DNA of 64,000 nt from Zygnema cylindricum (taxonomy: Eukaryota > Streptophyta > Zygnematophyceae > Zygnematales > Zygnemataceae). The stretch covers positions 102,949 to 166,948 of the forward strand of contig JBBHKE010002574.1 of assembly GCA_037447655.1 (NCBI GenBank), read 5' to 3'. Shown here piece after piece: positions 9,610 to 22,100 of this stretch. Within the stretch, counting starts at the first letter, position 1, and every line of letters begins with the position of its first letter. A model generated the notes under the pieces. That model had not been told where the DNA came from. It ran no database searches and was given only the letters and a program-made list of their open reading frames with translations. A program made the position numbers and the translations under genes.

Positions 9610-12600
9610 ATGGCGCGTGGAGGCCTCGTCGGAGCTGTACGGATGTCTCGCCATGGCCTCCAGCAAGGTCTCAAGGTGAAGCAGCTCTTCCAAATCCTCG
9701 CCGCGGGATTCGCGCTCCTTTGTCTCTTCCACTTCAGCCACGTGGCGCCTTCCGGTCGCGCGATAACCAGAGCCTCTGGCGGAGCGAAATCGGGGAAGTC
9801 GGGGAGTGCCAGCTGGCATTACGACACGCGTCGGCTGGTGGTGGAAGGAGCGGGTGACACGTGGGAGGAAGATGAGGCGGGAGGCGGAGGTACGGTTTCT
9901 GGCGGAGGTCCGTACAAAGCGGCGCAGTTTGCGGAGGCCGGCATCATCGTACGGATCGCGGCGAAGCGCGGCCTGCGAGTGCCGGCGGGCGGTGCGGGGG
10001 AGGCGCTGAAGCTGAGGGATTTGGTGGACCCGAGGGTTCAGGGAGGGGAGAATTTGTGGGGAGAGAGAGGGGAGGTAGAGGGGGAGGAGGGAGGGAAGAG
10101 GAGGTGGGAGGACGGGGTGGAGAGTGACGACGATATGGTGGCGGTAAGGGCGGTGGAGAAGGCATTGCAGGAGACGTCAGCGGTGGAGGTAGAGAGAGGG
10201 GAGGGAGGGGGAGGGGGAGGGGGAGGTGAGGTAGGGGAGGAAGGAAGGCGGAGGGTAGGAGGAGCGGAGGAGGGAAGAGCATGGAGTAGGAGTGAGGTGA
10301 ATGGGGAGGGAGATGAGTGGGATACGGCCGGGAGGGAGGGAGTGGAGAGACAGGACTCGTGGGAGGACAGCGAGGAGGTGGAGGGGAAGAGGGGGCGAGA
10401 GAGAGAGGAAGACGAGGATGACGGAGGTGGTGCTGAGGGCGGAAGGAAGGGGAAGCAAGGTGTGGCTGGGAGTGATCTTAGCGGTGTGAAGGGGGAGAGG
10501 GAGAGCGAGGGCTCTGGAGGGGTGGGATCTCTGGGAGCCGATGCTCTTCTCGTCATGGGTGAGTCTTTTCACGTCTCATGTGTCACGTCACTCTCTCTCT
10601 CTCTCCCTCTCTCTCTCTCTTTTATCGCTCTCTCTCCTGTCTGTCCTTCTCTCTCATCTCTCCCTCTGTCCTCTCTTTCTCTTCTCTCTCTCTCAATTCT
10701 CCCTCATCTCTCCCTCCCTCTCCTCTCGCTCGTCTTCTCGTTCTCTCTCTATCTTTCTCCCTCCTCGCTTGTCTCTCCCTTTCTCTCCTCTCTCTCTCTC
10801 TCTCTCCTCTCCCCCCTCGGATATATATGGTACAAGTACACAAATAAGGTACCTTTTGGAGAGTCTCTCATCACTCGATTCCGTTCCCTTGTCATAAAAT
10901 GAAATTGTTTGGCTCAGAATCGACGGGTATCGAATTGCGGTTTCTATATTGGCAGTGCTCATTTTCTAGAGGACCACGGAGGTCGGTTTGGACTCAGTTA
11001 GGTTTTAAAAACTCCCTCGCTCTGATTTGCAATCTTGTTTCTCTAGCCGTTTGAGCCAAAAACTTTCCTCTCCTTCTCCTTTGCAGATTCTCCTCCGGTG
11101 ATTCCCCCTGTGTATGTCTCCACGGACCTCATTTCTGTGACTGTGGTTGACTCGGGCAGGACAAAAGTGACGGTCAGGGGCAAAATTGTTGATCTGCCCG
11201 GCAGGAGGCCTGGGACTGCCCCGATAAAGTTTCTACCGTTGACTATCGATATTCCTCCAATTGAAGTGGGCGGTCATATTGTGGCCGGACTGGAGGTGGT
11301 CCCAACAAAAGGGGGGGGGGGAGAGGGAGAGGGAGACATTTTGAAGTGGAATCTTTTGAAAAGGCCAAATGCAAAGGGTGAGGTGGACTTGAGGAACAGT
11401 AGCGAGGAGGGAGAAGAGACAGAAGGGAAGGACAGGGAGAAGAATGAGAACATGGAGGTAGACAAGGAGGGCCATAAAGACGGAGGTGAAGGTGACAGTT
11501 CGGATGTATTTGATGGGTCTTATCAAAATTATATGACTAAAAGGAAAAGTGGAACTGAGGAGGGCGTTGGAGAAGAGTTTGAAGATGCTGTGAGAGATGC
11601 ATCGGAGGATGAAAACGAGTCAGTAGAGGAACTTGGTGGGAAAGGAGGTCCAAAGAGACAATTAAAGACCTGGAGTGCAGATACTGTGGGACACAAGGAT
11701 AAGACCAGAGAAAGGGGCAGTGGGGAATTTGCCAATGCAATCGAAGGAAATACCAAACGACGTTTAGAAACGGAGGGAGCGACTGGAATGGGGAAGCCCG
11801 GAGTCGGGGAAGGTGGTGCGGCTGAAGGTGTGGAGGCTTTGCTTGCCCATATGCCATCAACTTATCTTGTTTTTTTTGTTTGCCCTTATGCCTTCAAATG
11901 CCGTCACGTTAATTATTATTGTACATCAGATAGTCAAGTTCATACTGTGACAACCGTGTGAGTGTTGCAAGATGTTGACTTTTTGGGAAAGACATATACT
12001 ACGGAACATTGATAAACACAGGAAACCAACGTTCCACAAAGTATACCCTGTCCCCGAAGGAAGAAATCCTGTTGCCACGTTTGGTGCATAATTGTGGCAA
12101 ATGTATTCATGACTAATGCTTTGTCAGATGTCATTTGGCGATTTGTGTCTATGCTTCAAGAAGGCGGTTGGTGTAAGTGAGTTACCTAATGAAGTCTATA
12201 GCTTGTGAAACTGGACGGTTATGATTCTAATAAACAACTAGCTAAGCCGCCCATCACTACTAGAGTAATGGAATTATTAGTGCAAATGCGAAACTAGGAT
12301 GTGTAACACTAATTTAGTGTAGGGAGGCATGGCTGATGTAATTCACTTCCTTGAATACTGTTACGGACACTGATTTTTGATTTTTGGCCTGAAAAACAGG
12401 CGACATTGTTGTAAACTCTAGTGGCAATGGGCAATGTAGTGAAATCAGAACGTTTATGATTCTAAAGAAAATCTAGCTTGTGAAACAGGACGTTTACTAT
12501 TCTAAGGAAAAACCAGCTTGTGAAACAGGACGTTTATGATCGAAGGAAAAACTAGCTTTTCGAATAAAACATTTATGATTCCAAGGAAAAACTAGCTTGT

Positions 12601-12806
12601 GAAATAGAAGGTTTATCATTGTAAGGAAAAACTAGGTTGTGAAACAGGACAATGTGTGATTGTTGTGCTCACTGACCTTGCATTGTGAAGGCTGATCGTG
12701 CCTCCAGGCAGTCGGCTGCCGCCTCTCGATGTGGAAGTCAGAGTGTCTGCGGAGGTCATCGGCCCGGCAGCGGTGGCCGTGACCTGGCAAATTCAGGTAT
12801 CCCTTC

Positions 12807-12875
<69 letters not shown>

Positions 12876-15800
12876 CATGTTTTTTCTCCCTCTGGAGATG
12901 AGGGATCCTTGTGACTATGGCAATAGTAGAATCAGCATGACGAGGGCATTTTTTTTTATTCTTTCGTTTTACACGAGGTGGCTTTTTGAGATTTTTGTTT
13001 GCGGAACCACAGTTAAGGCACTTAGGAGAACAAGGCGATTTAGTGGGGCATGGAGGTGATGTGTTGGATAGAGAGTTATTGAGGAGCGAAGAGGAGGGAT
13101 TAACATCTTAGGCAAGAATCACCGCTTTTCTTTCAGGTAGAAGTGTCCGAGGGTAGGATGCAGAGCTATGATTTGGACTGTGTGGAAATGACATGATCAT
13201 TTCATAACATGTCTGTAACTCACTTTTTGCATTTGGTACTTCTTATTTCACATACTCTATTTGGACAAGAAGGTCAGATGGATAGGCTGTCGATGTGTTG
13301 AAGCATTAAATGAATGCGCATATGGCGTTTTAAGTTCTTAGAAGTATTTTTTTTTTTGTTTTTATGTTCAACAAGCGGTTATTCACTAGAGACATTATGG
13401 TATCACTTTGATTTGGAACATATGATTGTCCGCAGACCTGTCACTAACAGTTTTGAAAAGCCTGTATTTGTTTGTGACTTTTTGTGTTGTGGCAAAATGA
13501 CCTTGCTGCTTGATTAACTGTTTTGAGCAAATATTGAAGTTCATAGCTTGTGAATTTGCGGATTGTGAAATTGTGGAAACGGAAAGGACACCCTTTCTGT
13601 GACAAGATGCATTGGGGCCACCTGAGGAGATCATGCACCGAGAGTATTCCGTTTTGTTACCTCTCTGTTACAGTTTAATTGTGTGAAAGCCATTGGACAT
13701 GCTATATGCGGAAACCCCATACTATACTACGCGTATAATTTGCGGTAACCACATTTTGCGTTTCCAGTTGTTTTCGCACATTTGAACTATGGTTTGCATC
13801 GCTGGTTAGGTATTTTTTCCGGTCAGCCAACTATTTGCCTGTTTAAATGATTCATCTTAATCTGAGGTTTTTTGAAATCCTTAATCACGGAGCTGATGGA
13901 TTGCAGGAGGGTGAAGGGTACAACAGTGGTCCACTTGAATTCGTACTTCGAATCCGGGACAACAGTGAAGTCTGGCTCGGGGGAGGGGAACGAACCACTT
14001 CTTTGAACCAAAAAGGTCGACAATTGTCTATGAGGAGCCTCAACTGGCAAGACTTGGGCTCTTCTGTGAGTAAGCTCACACAGCTGGCAATTGGAGGAGT
14101 TGAATGAACGAATTGTTAATCGAATTGTTAATTGAATGCAAGAAACGTCTTTAAGTGAATCTGTTTCTATGTATAGGAGTGGCTCTCAATTGATTTGATT
14201 GAGGAGGTTCTTTGAAGGTGAAGCTGTGAATTTTTCCTTGGGGCCCGAGTTTCAGCTCTCTGAATTTGTTTAAGTATTGCTATGGAGGCTTTGATTTGTT
14301 TTTGAAAGCCTGAAACGTAAGGGAATTTCAGAAGGCTTTTTTGGGCCAGTTATTATCCTTGTTTTTTTGGGAACGGTGGGACACAAGAAAAAAAACCAAA
14401 CCAGGTAGTTATTCTTGAATGGACACCACTAAACACAGATAAAAAGGTTTTTGGTTTTGCAGGAGGCACAGGACTCTTGGAAGCCTGTCCCCTTTATTAT
14501 GAGCAGTGGTGGTTATGGAGTATGGGTGGACTCTTATGTTAACGGAACGTTTGATGTGAATTCTCCTTCTGATCCAGATAATTTGGTAGGTGGTTGTTCA
14601 TACTTCGAAAGATAAGGGATACCAGAAGGAAGGATTGGCGATAGGTCGGGTGACTCCCTTGGGGATTTGTTTTGTATGCTGTAAGATTTTCATAGTTTTT
14701 ATTATTGCCCTCACCTTCCGGAGGGCAAAGGACATATAGGAGACATGCGGAGGAATGTTTGTTCAGTTTATAGTTTTCACAATTTTTTGATCTCTTTTTC
14801 CCTTTGGATATTTGCAGTGTTTGATAGCTGAGTTCTGGAGTTAAGAGCAATAAAACCTTAAGAATGGCTTCTCCCTCTCCCTCTCTCCTCCCTGTCTCTC
14901 TCCCTCTCCCTCTCTCTTCCCTTTCTCCCCCACCCTTTTCCTTTCTCCCTCTCCCTCTCCCTTTCTCCCTCTCTCTCCCCCTCTCCCTCTGTCTCTCTCT
15001 CTCTGTCTCTCTTTCTCCTACTTCCCTCTCTCTCTCCCCCTCTGGCACTATCGCTCCCCTATTTCCCTCTCGCCATCTCCTGCCTTTCTCTCCCGCCTGT
15101 CTCTCCCCCCTCTCTCTCCCCTTTCTCCCTCTCTCCCTCTCCCTCTCCCTCTCCCTCTCCCTCTCCCTCTCCCTCCAATTGTGTCATTATACTTTAGTGC
15201 TGTAATCCCAGGGGAAATTTGCTGGTTTGTTTTCCGCAGGTAATCCGTTATACTGAAAAGGTGTTACGTGTCGTCTTCATTGGAGGGCCGGCGTTTGCTG
15301 ACATTTTGTCTCAATTCACTGCACTTGTGGGAAGGCCTCCAGTTCCCCCCCTTTGGGCATTTGCACCGTGGATGGGACGTGACACCAGTTCAACTGCAAG
15401 TGACGTATGTTCTCCCACTGTTTTGGATGACTAATCGTTGGAAAACCTTGTGAAAGACAATTTTATGTCTGGTTTGCATAACTAACATATGATGGACTGG
15501 TGCGAAGATTTCTATCTCCTAGGATGTCAAACTCAAGCTGCTCGCAATCACAGAATAAGTTTAATGCAACTCGAGAAAAATGGTAAAGTAGAGGCTTCTA
15601 GAGAGGGTCGATCTGCTACTGCCTGGCAAATTAAATTATGCCAGCTGTCCCAAAAACCCCAAAAAGCTCTGAACAACCTTAAAAACACTTTGAAAAACCT
15701 TGAAGAACCCCTAATTCCTGCAGGTTTTGGGAGATGCAAAAGCGCTTCGCAAAGCCGGCATCGCCTCGTCGGTGGCGGTTTTTGACAGCCTGGCAGAAAG

Positions 15801-18800
15801 CGGTTGCAATGGATTTGTCCTAAGTCACAATCGCTTTCCGGATCCAAAGGCTTTTTTTGACCATCTCCAAGAGCTTGGGTACGTTTTTGACTCGTCTTAA
15901 ATGGGAAAGGGAAAGCGAAAGGGAAAGGGAGTTGAGGGAAAACGTAAAGTTTTTTTTATCGATGTGCGACAGAATGGGAATGGCAGGGAAGGGAAGAAAA
16001 TCTGATGCTGTATTTCCATGTGACCAGATGATTGTATTTTATAAACCTTGAAAAGCGATGCAATACTGGCCAAAGGCTGCCAGTGAGAGAGGTTCTATGT
16101 TGCATAAAGGTTAGGGAGAGGTTTCGCTTGGTTACATGGAGGTGTAACGCACTTTCAAGACTGAAAGAGGAAAAAAGAATCACTTTTCCTGGATTTTCTT
16201 TTATATGTCGCACCGTAACATCCACTGCAACTGGATCTAGACGGTCAGGTCAACATTATTCTTTTTTCGCTGAAAATTTTTCCATTGCATTTTTCTTTGA
16301 GGATTTGAACTTGCATCAGTTATTTTTCTGCCCATAACCTCGAAGAGTATTTCCAAGACCACGAGATACTTTTCGCCATGAACTTTAAGGTCATCAACGG
16401 AAGTAATTGGGTTTCCAAAATCACCTTCCTTTCTAGACATTGCTCTTTTAGGAAGTGAGGCTGGGCCACAAGCGTCCTTATCCTAGATTTGAGAAAAACA
16501 AAAGAACTGGCTATCAACTACATGTCAACACTCTCTTTTGTGTAAAATCTGAATGCAACGAACACAAAGAGTCGTAATTAAACGTACTCGTGGAATCTTA
16601 ATTGCCGCGCATAACATTGATTTAAGTACATGGGTTAGAGTGTTAGTCAGTTTTTAAATTACTTCTGCTGATTGGGAGCCAGTGCAACTTACTGTGCACC
16701 TGCTAATTGTGGCGGTCATTCACAATTTATGGTACACCTAAAAATAGAAAATTGGAGGTACTTACAATATTTTTGAGGTAAAAATCTTTCTACCATGGTT
16801 CGGGATTAGACAAATGGACTGAGGTGGAATGAGACATGTTGGACAGACTATAGACCTATTTCCCCTAAAAAATAATAAATTAAATTAAACTCCCATTTTA
16901 ATGAAGATAGCAAATTACATTCACATGGAACTTATGAAATAACGACGACATCGTCATTGTGTATACTTGTCAATGTTAGGGTGGTAACTGAGAACGTGGA
17001 CTTAATGTTCGAATTGTAGACAACTTTCTGGTTAGTTAACACACCAGGATTCTTAAATGTGTTGGTTTGCTTATGTGTAAATGTTTTTATTTCAAATAAT
17101 AAGTACGGTTTGTAGTTTTATGTCTGATGGATTTGTTTTTTTATATGGTCATTGGTTATTTCCCTTCCATAGGATCTATGCTTAATGATGTTATGCACTT
17201 TGTAGATTATATCCTTATTTGCGTCGTCCACACTTATACCAGTTATGAAGGAATTGAAGTTTACCATTTGCATAGTTTACAGTTGTCACAAATTTTACGA
17301 GTTATTTGTGATGCTTACCGAGCGAATACAAATAGATTTTTTGTGATACCTAAGGTATACTACTGAGCAGAACCAAATGCGTACATTTGTCAACCTTAAC
17401 CAAGTGGAAGCTGTCATTCGCATGTCATCGGTACACTATAAACGTTTACGTGAACACCAAATTTTAATCCATAAATGTTTTTGTTTTTAAACACGACTTC
17501 AAAACCACGTGTTGTACATATTTGGTCATTGAAGATACGCGATTTCGTCATCGATTAATTGCAATAATCATGATAATTTCCTGACAATGACAAAATTTAG
17601 CTCAGCTGGGAGGTTGATAATCTGGCATTTGGTCTTCCTTTTATGAAGTCGTGGGTGGATTTCATGTAATATTAATGATGGATGTAATATTAACTATGAA
17701 TATATGATGGTGTGGGGATCTATTTGCGGTTTCGTCAGCTTTGTTGCTGTACTCCGTCTTGCACCGTGTGTCAGTGGAAGGTTCCTCCACGACCACCTTT
17801 GGAGTTCTGTAGCAGTGGACTACTTGGTCAAGAATGTCTCAGGACAACCGCAGGTGAGTGAAGTAATTCTAAAAATGTTCTTCAAAACCACTTTAATAGC
17901 TATATGCACCTATTTACCAGCATATGCTTAAGAGATCGTTTCGAGGGAAGACATTTGACGTTAACTTTTTGGTTTTGGTGGGTTGTTTTTTGAGGCAGGT
18001 TAAGGATAATGTGGCCTTGGTGGACCTCACTCACGAGGCTGGCCTTGAGTGGTGGAGTCGGCAGCTGAACCGTACCGCGAGATGGGGAGTCTTGAAAGGC
18101 TTTGAGGCCGATGATCGAAACGGAGGACATCTGTTAAAGGGAGCGGTAGTGGCGGATGGAACTCTTGCAACTGCGCTGGAAAACAAGGTCAATTACTTGA
18201 AACTTGTAGCCTTTTATATTCCATGGTGAAGGACTACGAGGGTGGGGGGAATAGTGTTGGTTGATTGGTCGCAACGTTGTTAACCAGAGGGGAAATGATT
18301 AGCACATTTGAGTTTTCTAGCGATGTGATGTAGATGATTTGGAGAGTAAGGATATGCATCTTGAAAGTGGGAATTGAGCTGCGATGTGACGCAGAGTACC
18401 CGACTGTTTGGAGCCACTCTGAGTAGCTTCGTGACAAGACGTCACAAGGGAGACGGGGTAACTCTCGCACATACCGGCTTTACTGGCAGTGGAAAGTGAG
18501 CAAATGATTCCCTTCTAGAACCTTAATAACCTGCAAATAGTTTTTTAAAGGCAAGCTTTCTGCATGCTGATATTAAAACTAGAGCACATGTTCAAGATAG
18601 GTGACCATTTACTTCACATTTTTAACTTCACAAATGTTGTAAACTTCTAAGTGTTAAGCAATCATTTTGAAGTTATTGCAGTAAACATCGTGGATAACAG
18701 CAGTTATAGTTTCCGTTGTTGTCCTATGACAGGTCTTTCATGTGGTCAAGCATAAAGCATGGAGCCTCTCTTTCGGGAAGAGGCCTCCTTGCAACAATTG

Positions 18801-19147
18801 TTGCTGGTCAGACGGCTTCTCTTTCAGGATTGTTTTTATGGGGCCATCCCATTCGCCCACTCCCGTTTCCTCTCAAATCAAAGGAAATGTTCATTCGCTG
18901 GACTCAGTTTGGGTAAGAGTTTCTTCTTGTCTTTTTTTTTTTTTTTTTCCCAGTCAAGACATGCTGTGAAATTCTTTCCTCAGAGTTCTGATCTCCAGCA
19001 GCTGTGACACAGCCCTCCCTTCTTTTTCATCCTCTCCCATTCCCTCCCTGCCCGCCTCCCTCCCACTCTCCCCTCTCCTCCTATGTCCGTTTCTTCTCCC
19101 CGACCACTCGCCTGCTCCCTCCTCGCTATTTCACATCTTCATTAGTT

Positions 19148-19186
<39 letters not shown>

Positions 19187-22100
19187 CCTCGCCCGTCACT
19201 TTTCCCTTGCCTTCCTTTTCCTCATACTCCTTTTCCCCCCCCCCCCCTCCTTTTCCCTCCCCCTCTCTCCCCTCTCTCTCTCCCTTTACCCATCTCCAAC
19301 TCCTCCCCTCCCTCCCTCCCTCCCTCCCTGGGAAAACTTGCCATTTACGTGTTTCTGCAGGGCGTTTTCTCCTCTTATGTACCACATTTTGGGCCGAAAT
19401 AATACCAACCTTTGGAGCTATGACCAACAGACGATTCAAATTGTCCAGAGATTCACTCATCTTCACCTCTCTCTCGCTCCCTACCTCCTCCGAGCCTCGG
19501 AGAAGGCGAGTAAAATGGGTCGACCAATCATGTGTCCCATGGTTGTCTGTTTTCAAGCCGACGTAAATTCCGTAAAACGGAACGGACAGTTTCTTCTCGG
19601 CGAGGATCTTCTTGTGGCTCCGGTGTACCGACCTCATGGATATGTTCAGGTACTATTTCTGAAACTACATCGTGAATCACTGTTAGAGTTAAGAAATAAA
19701 TAGTGTAAAGAAAAAATTAGTGTTATTAACTCTATTTTGGGTTCAAGGGCCTAATGCCCACAAAAATTAACGCTAATAGCTATTCACGGTGTAGGTGTGA
19801 TTCTCTGAAACTAGGTGTGATCTAGGTATGTTTCTAACACTCGGTAAGATTCGGAAACTCAGTCATAACACCAATTGAGGTCTTCCGGAATGCTAAGGAG
19901 AGAAAGATGACCAAAAAAGAGACAGGTGAGTGGAAAAAAGAAAATGATCGGAAAACAGAAAGATGACCAGATAGAGAGATGTGACCAAAAACGAGACATG
20001 TGAGTAGAAAAATGGAATTTGACCGACAAGCCGAAAAATACCATTAGGGACCAAAAGGGTGGCCAAATGGATGACCAAAAAGTGGTCATCTTTTTGGGGG
20101 TGAAAAACCCATGCATCATATTTGTGCGGATGATGAGATGCCATTTTGTTTAGGAATTTGTTTCTATAAATTCACGCTTTATCATCGAAATCACGAGCTA
20201 AAATGGTGTCAAAGTTATTGCTGTTAGACCTGCGATTTATTGACCTGCCTCTCCTTTGCTAGTATCATGTCTCCTTCTACCGTACCTTTTGACATGACTG
20301 AAATCTGAAGCAATTTTTTCATACCTTATCGTTATTTGGCGATCCTTCCTCTCTTTCCTTCCATTACTCCCTTTTTCTAACAAACACTGTTCAAACCTGG
20401 CTGCCTCTGTCTACTTTCATGTTCTCTCTCTCCTCCTCCCTCACTTATCTTGGATACTACTCTAACTTGGATCTGAAGTTATCAAAACAAAAACTTGATG
20501 ACATGAAGTACATCGTCAAACCATATCTTTACATTTTAAAGAAGCCAGCCCTTTATTCTTCCTTCCAAGTTTGTGAATCTAGCACTTGCCATTTTCTTGT
20601 GTATGTTCCCACTTAATCCCGTTTCTCTCCCTCCTTCCCTCCCCTCTCTCCCTCCCTCCCTCCCTCCCTCCAAAGAAAACTTATTCACTTCAGTTATGGT
20701 GCCTGTAGTACTTCTTATCTTCCCCTTCAATTAGGAAACAAACAACTAAACCGTGAAAGGTTCCAGTTGAGAAAATTGGTAAGAAATGTATTTTTCTCGG
20801 AATTTTATCTGATCTCCCAACTACTGTACTTGGTGTGCCCTCCTACCCACATAAAGACCACATTTCTCCATATGTTCTTATTTTGACAAATAACCCACAT
20901 AAAGACCACATTTCTCCATATGTTCTTATTTTGACAAACTTGAAAGTTGTGATTCATGCTAGTCTCTGTTTTTTATTTTTAAAGATGGGTGATTGGGGTT
21001 CACGTTTCATCTTAGGTATTGGTTTATGACCCTTGCTGTTGTTAATTTGACAATTTATACCCAATTAAGGTCAACGTCCAATGTCCAATGTTGAATATTC
21101 AACGTCCATCATCCAATTGTCGCCCTTTTTCTGTTTAATTCTTGTTTTACAATCTAAACTTATGGCTATTGGCTTACATTCAAATGTTACATTTGCTCTT
21201 TTGTAGCTGTTTATAATCAATACTTCTTTTATTTTTATTCAATGTCCTAGTGGAATTGCTAGTAAACAGTTTTAGTGCTTAATTTGCATTTGTTTTTACT
21301 ATATTCAAACTGTTTCTGTAAACTATTGTACGGAAAAAACTAGGAATTTTATTGAAAAGGGAGCTTTCAGGTAGCTTTGGTAAATTAAAAAATTGGTCGA
21401 AGACTGAAACTGACCATGTAACTGTACTGAGGCATGTTCGTTTACCCTTCGTGAGTTTCAGAACCTACTATTGAGTAGAATGTCTGGAAGAGTCTGTCTT
21501 GTGATACCTGGTTTCTTTAAATACTTTATTACAGGGAGGATTTGCTGGTTTACTGTATTAAAAGATTCAGGGTTTAAATTTACTTTTTATTGTGGTGTAT
21601 GGGTCCCGAAATAGTTGAGGCAGTCAGTTGCTGCGAAGAGAGCCTCAAGGGTTTTACCTTCCGCAGTTATTAAGCTTTTCTAATATCATATATCCAGGCT
21701 CTGGACAGCTGGAAAGATGCTTGGGCCATTTGTCGGGCTTTATCATTTGCTCTGAACTGGTTTTACCTTAAAGTGTCAATAATCAATTAGTGCTAGACTT
21801 ATAGCTGAGATTTATATTGTTGGTCTTGTAGTCAACTTTTTGCCATTTTGCAAAAAAGTGGTTCGGTAAAGGTGGTTTCATTTCCCGTTGCATGTGGTCC
21901 GTTAATTCTTTTCAAAGAAACCATGAGAGGATTTAAGCATATTGAACATAATTGGCCAGTTGAATGGTGATGTGGTTATCATGACCTAGGATAAGTGAAG
22001 TTGCAATTCTTGCTCGTCTTTAGTTTCGTTGTAGTTTTTCAGGAGGATAAACTGTTAATAAGCCGTTTGAAGACTGCTTTCACAATGGTTCTATATTGTG

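Noticed and set aside
9944-10572. Long minus-strand Pro/Ser-rich frames opposite GH31 exon 1
   Set aside because: They are complements of the GA-rich acidic coding tract; the plus-strand frame continues into GH31 exon 2 with correct phase.
10541-10902. Continuation of GH31 exon 1 into a Leu/Ser-rich frame
   Set aside because: A strong donor GTGAGT at 10559 and a phase-compatible acceptor at 11086 show that the CT tract is intronic.
14539-15048. 169-codon minus-strand frame rich in Arg/Glu
   Set aside because: It is the complement of a CT-rich intron tract and overlaps GH31 exon 5.
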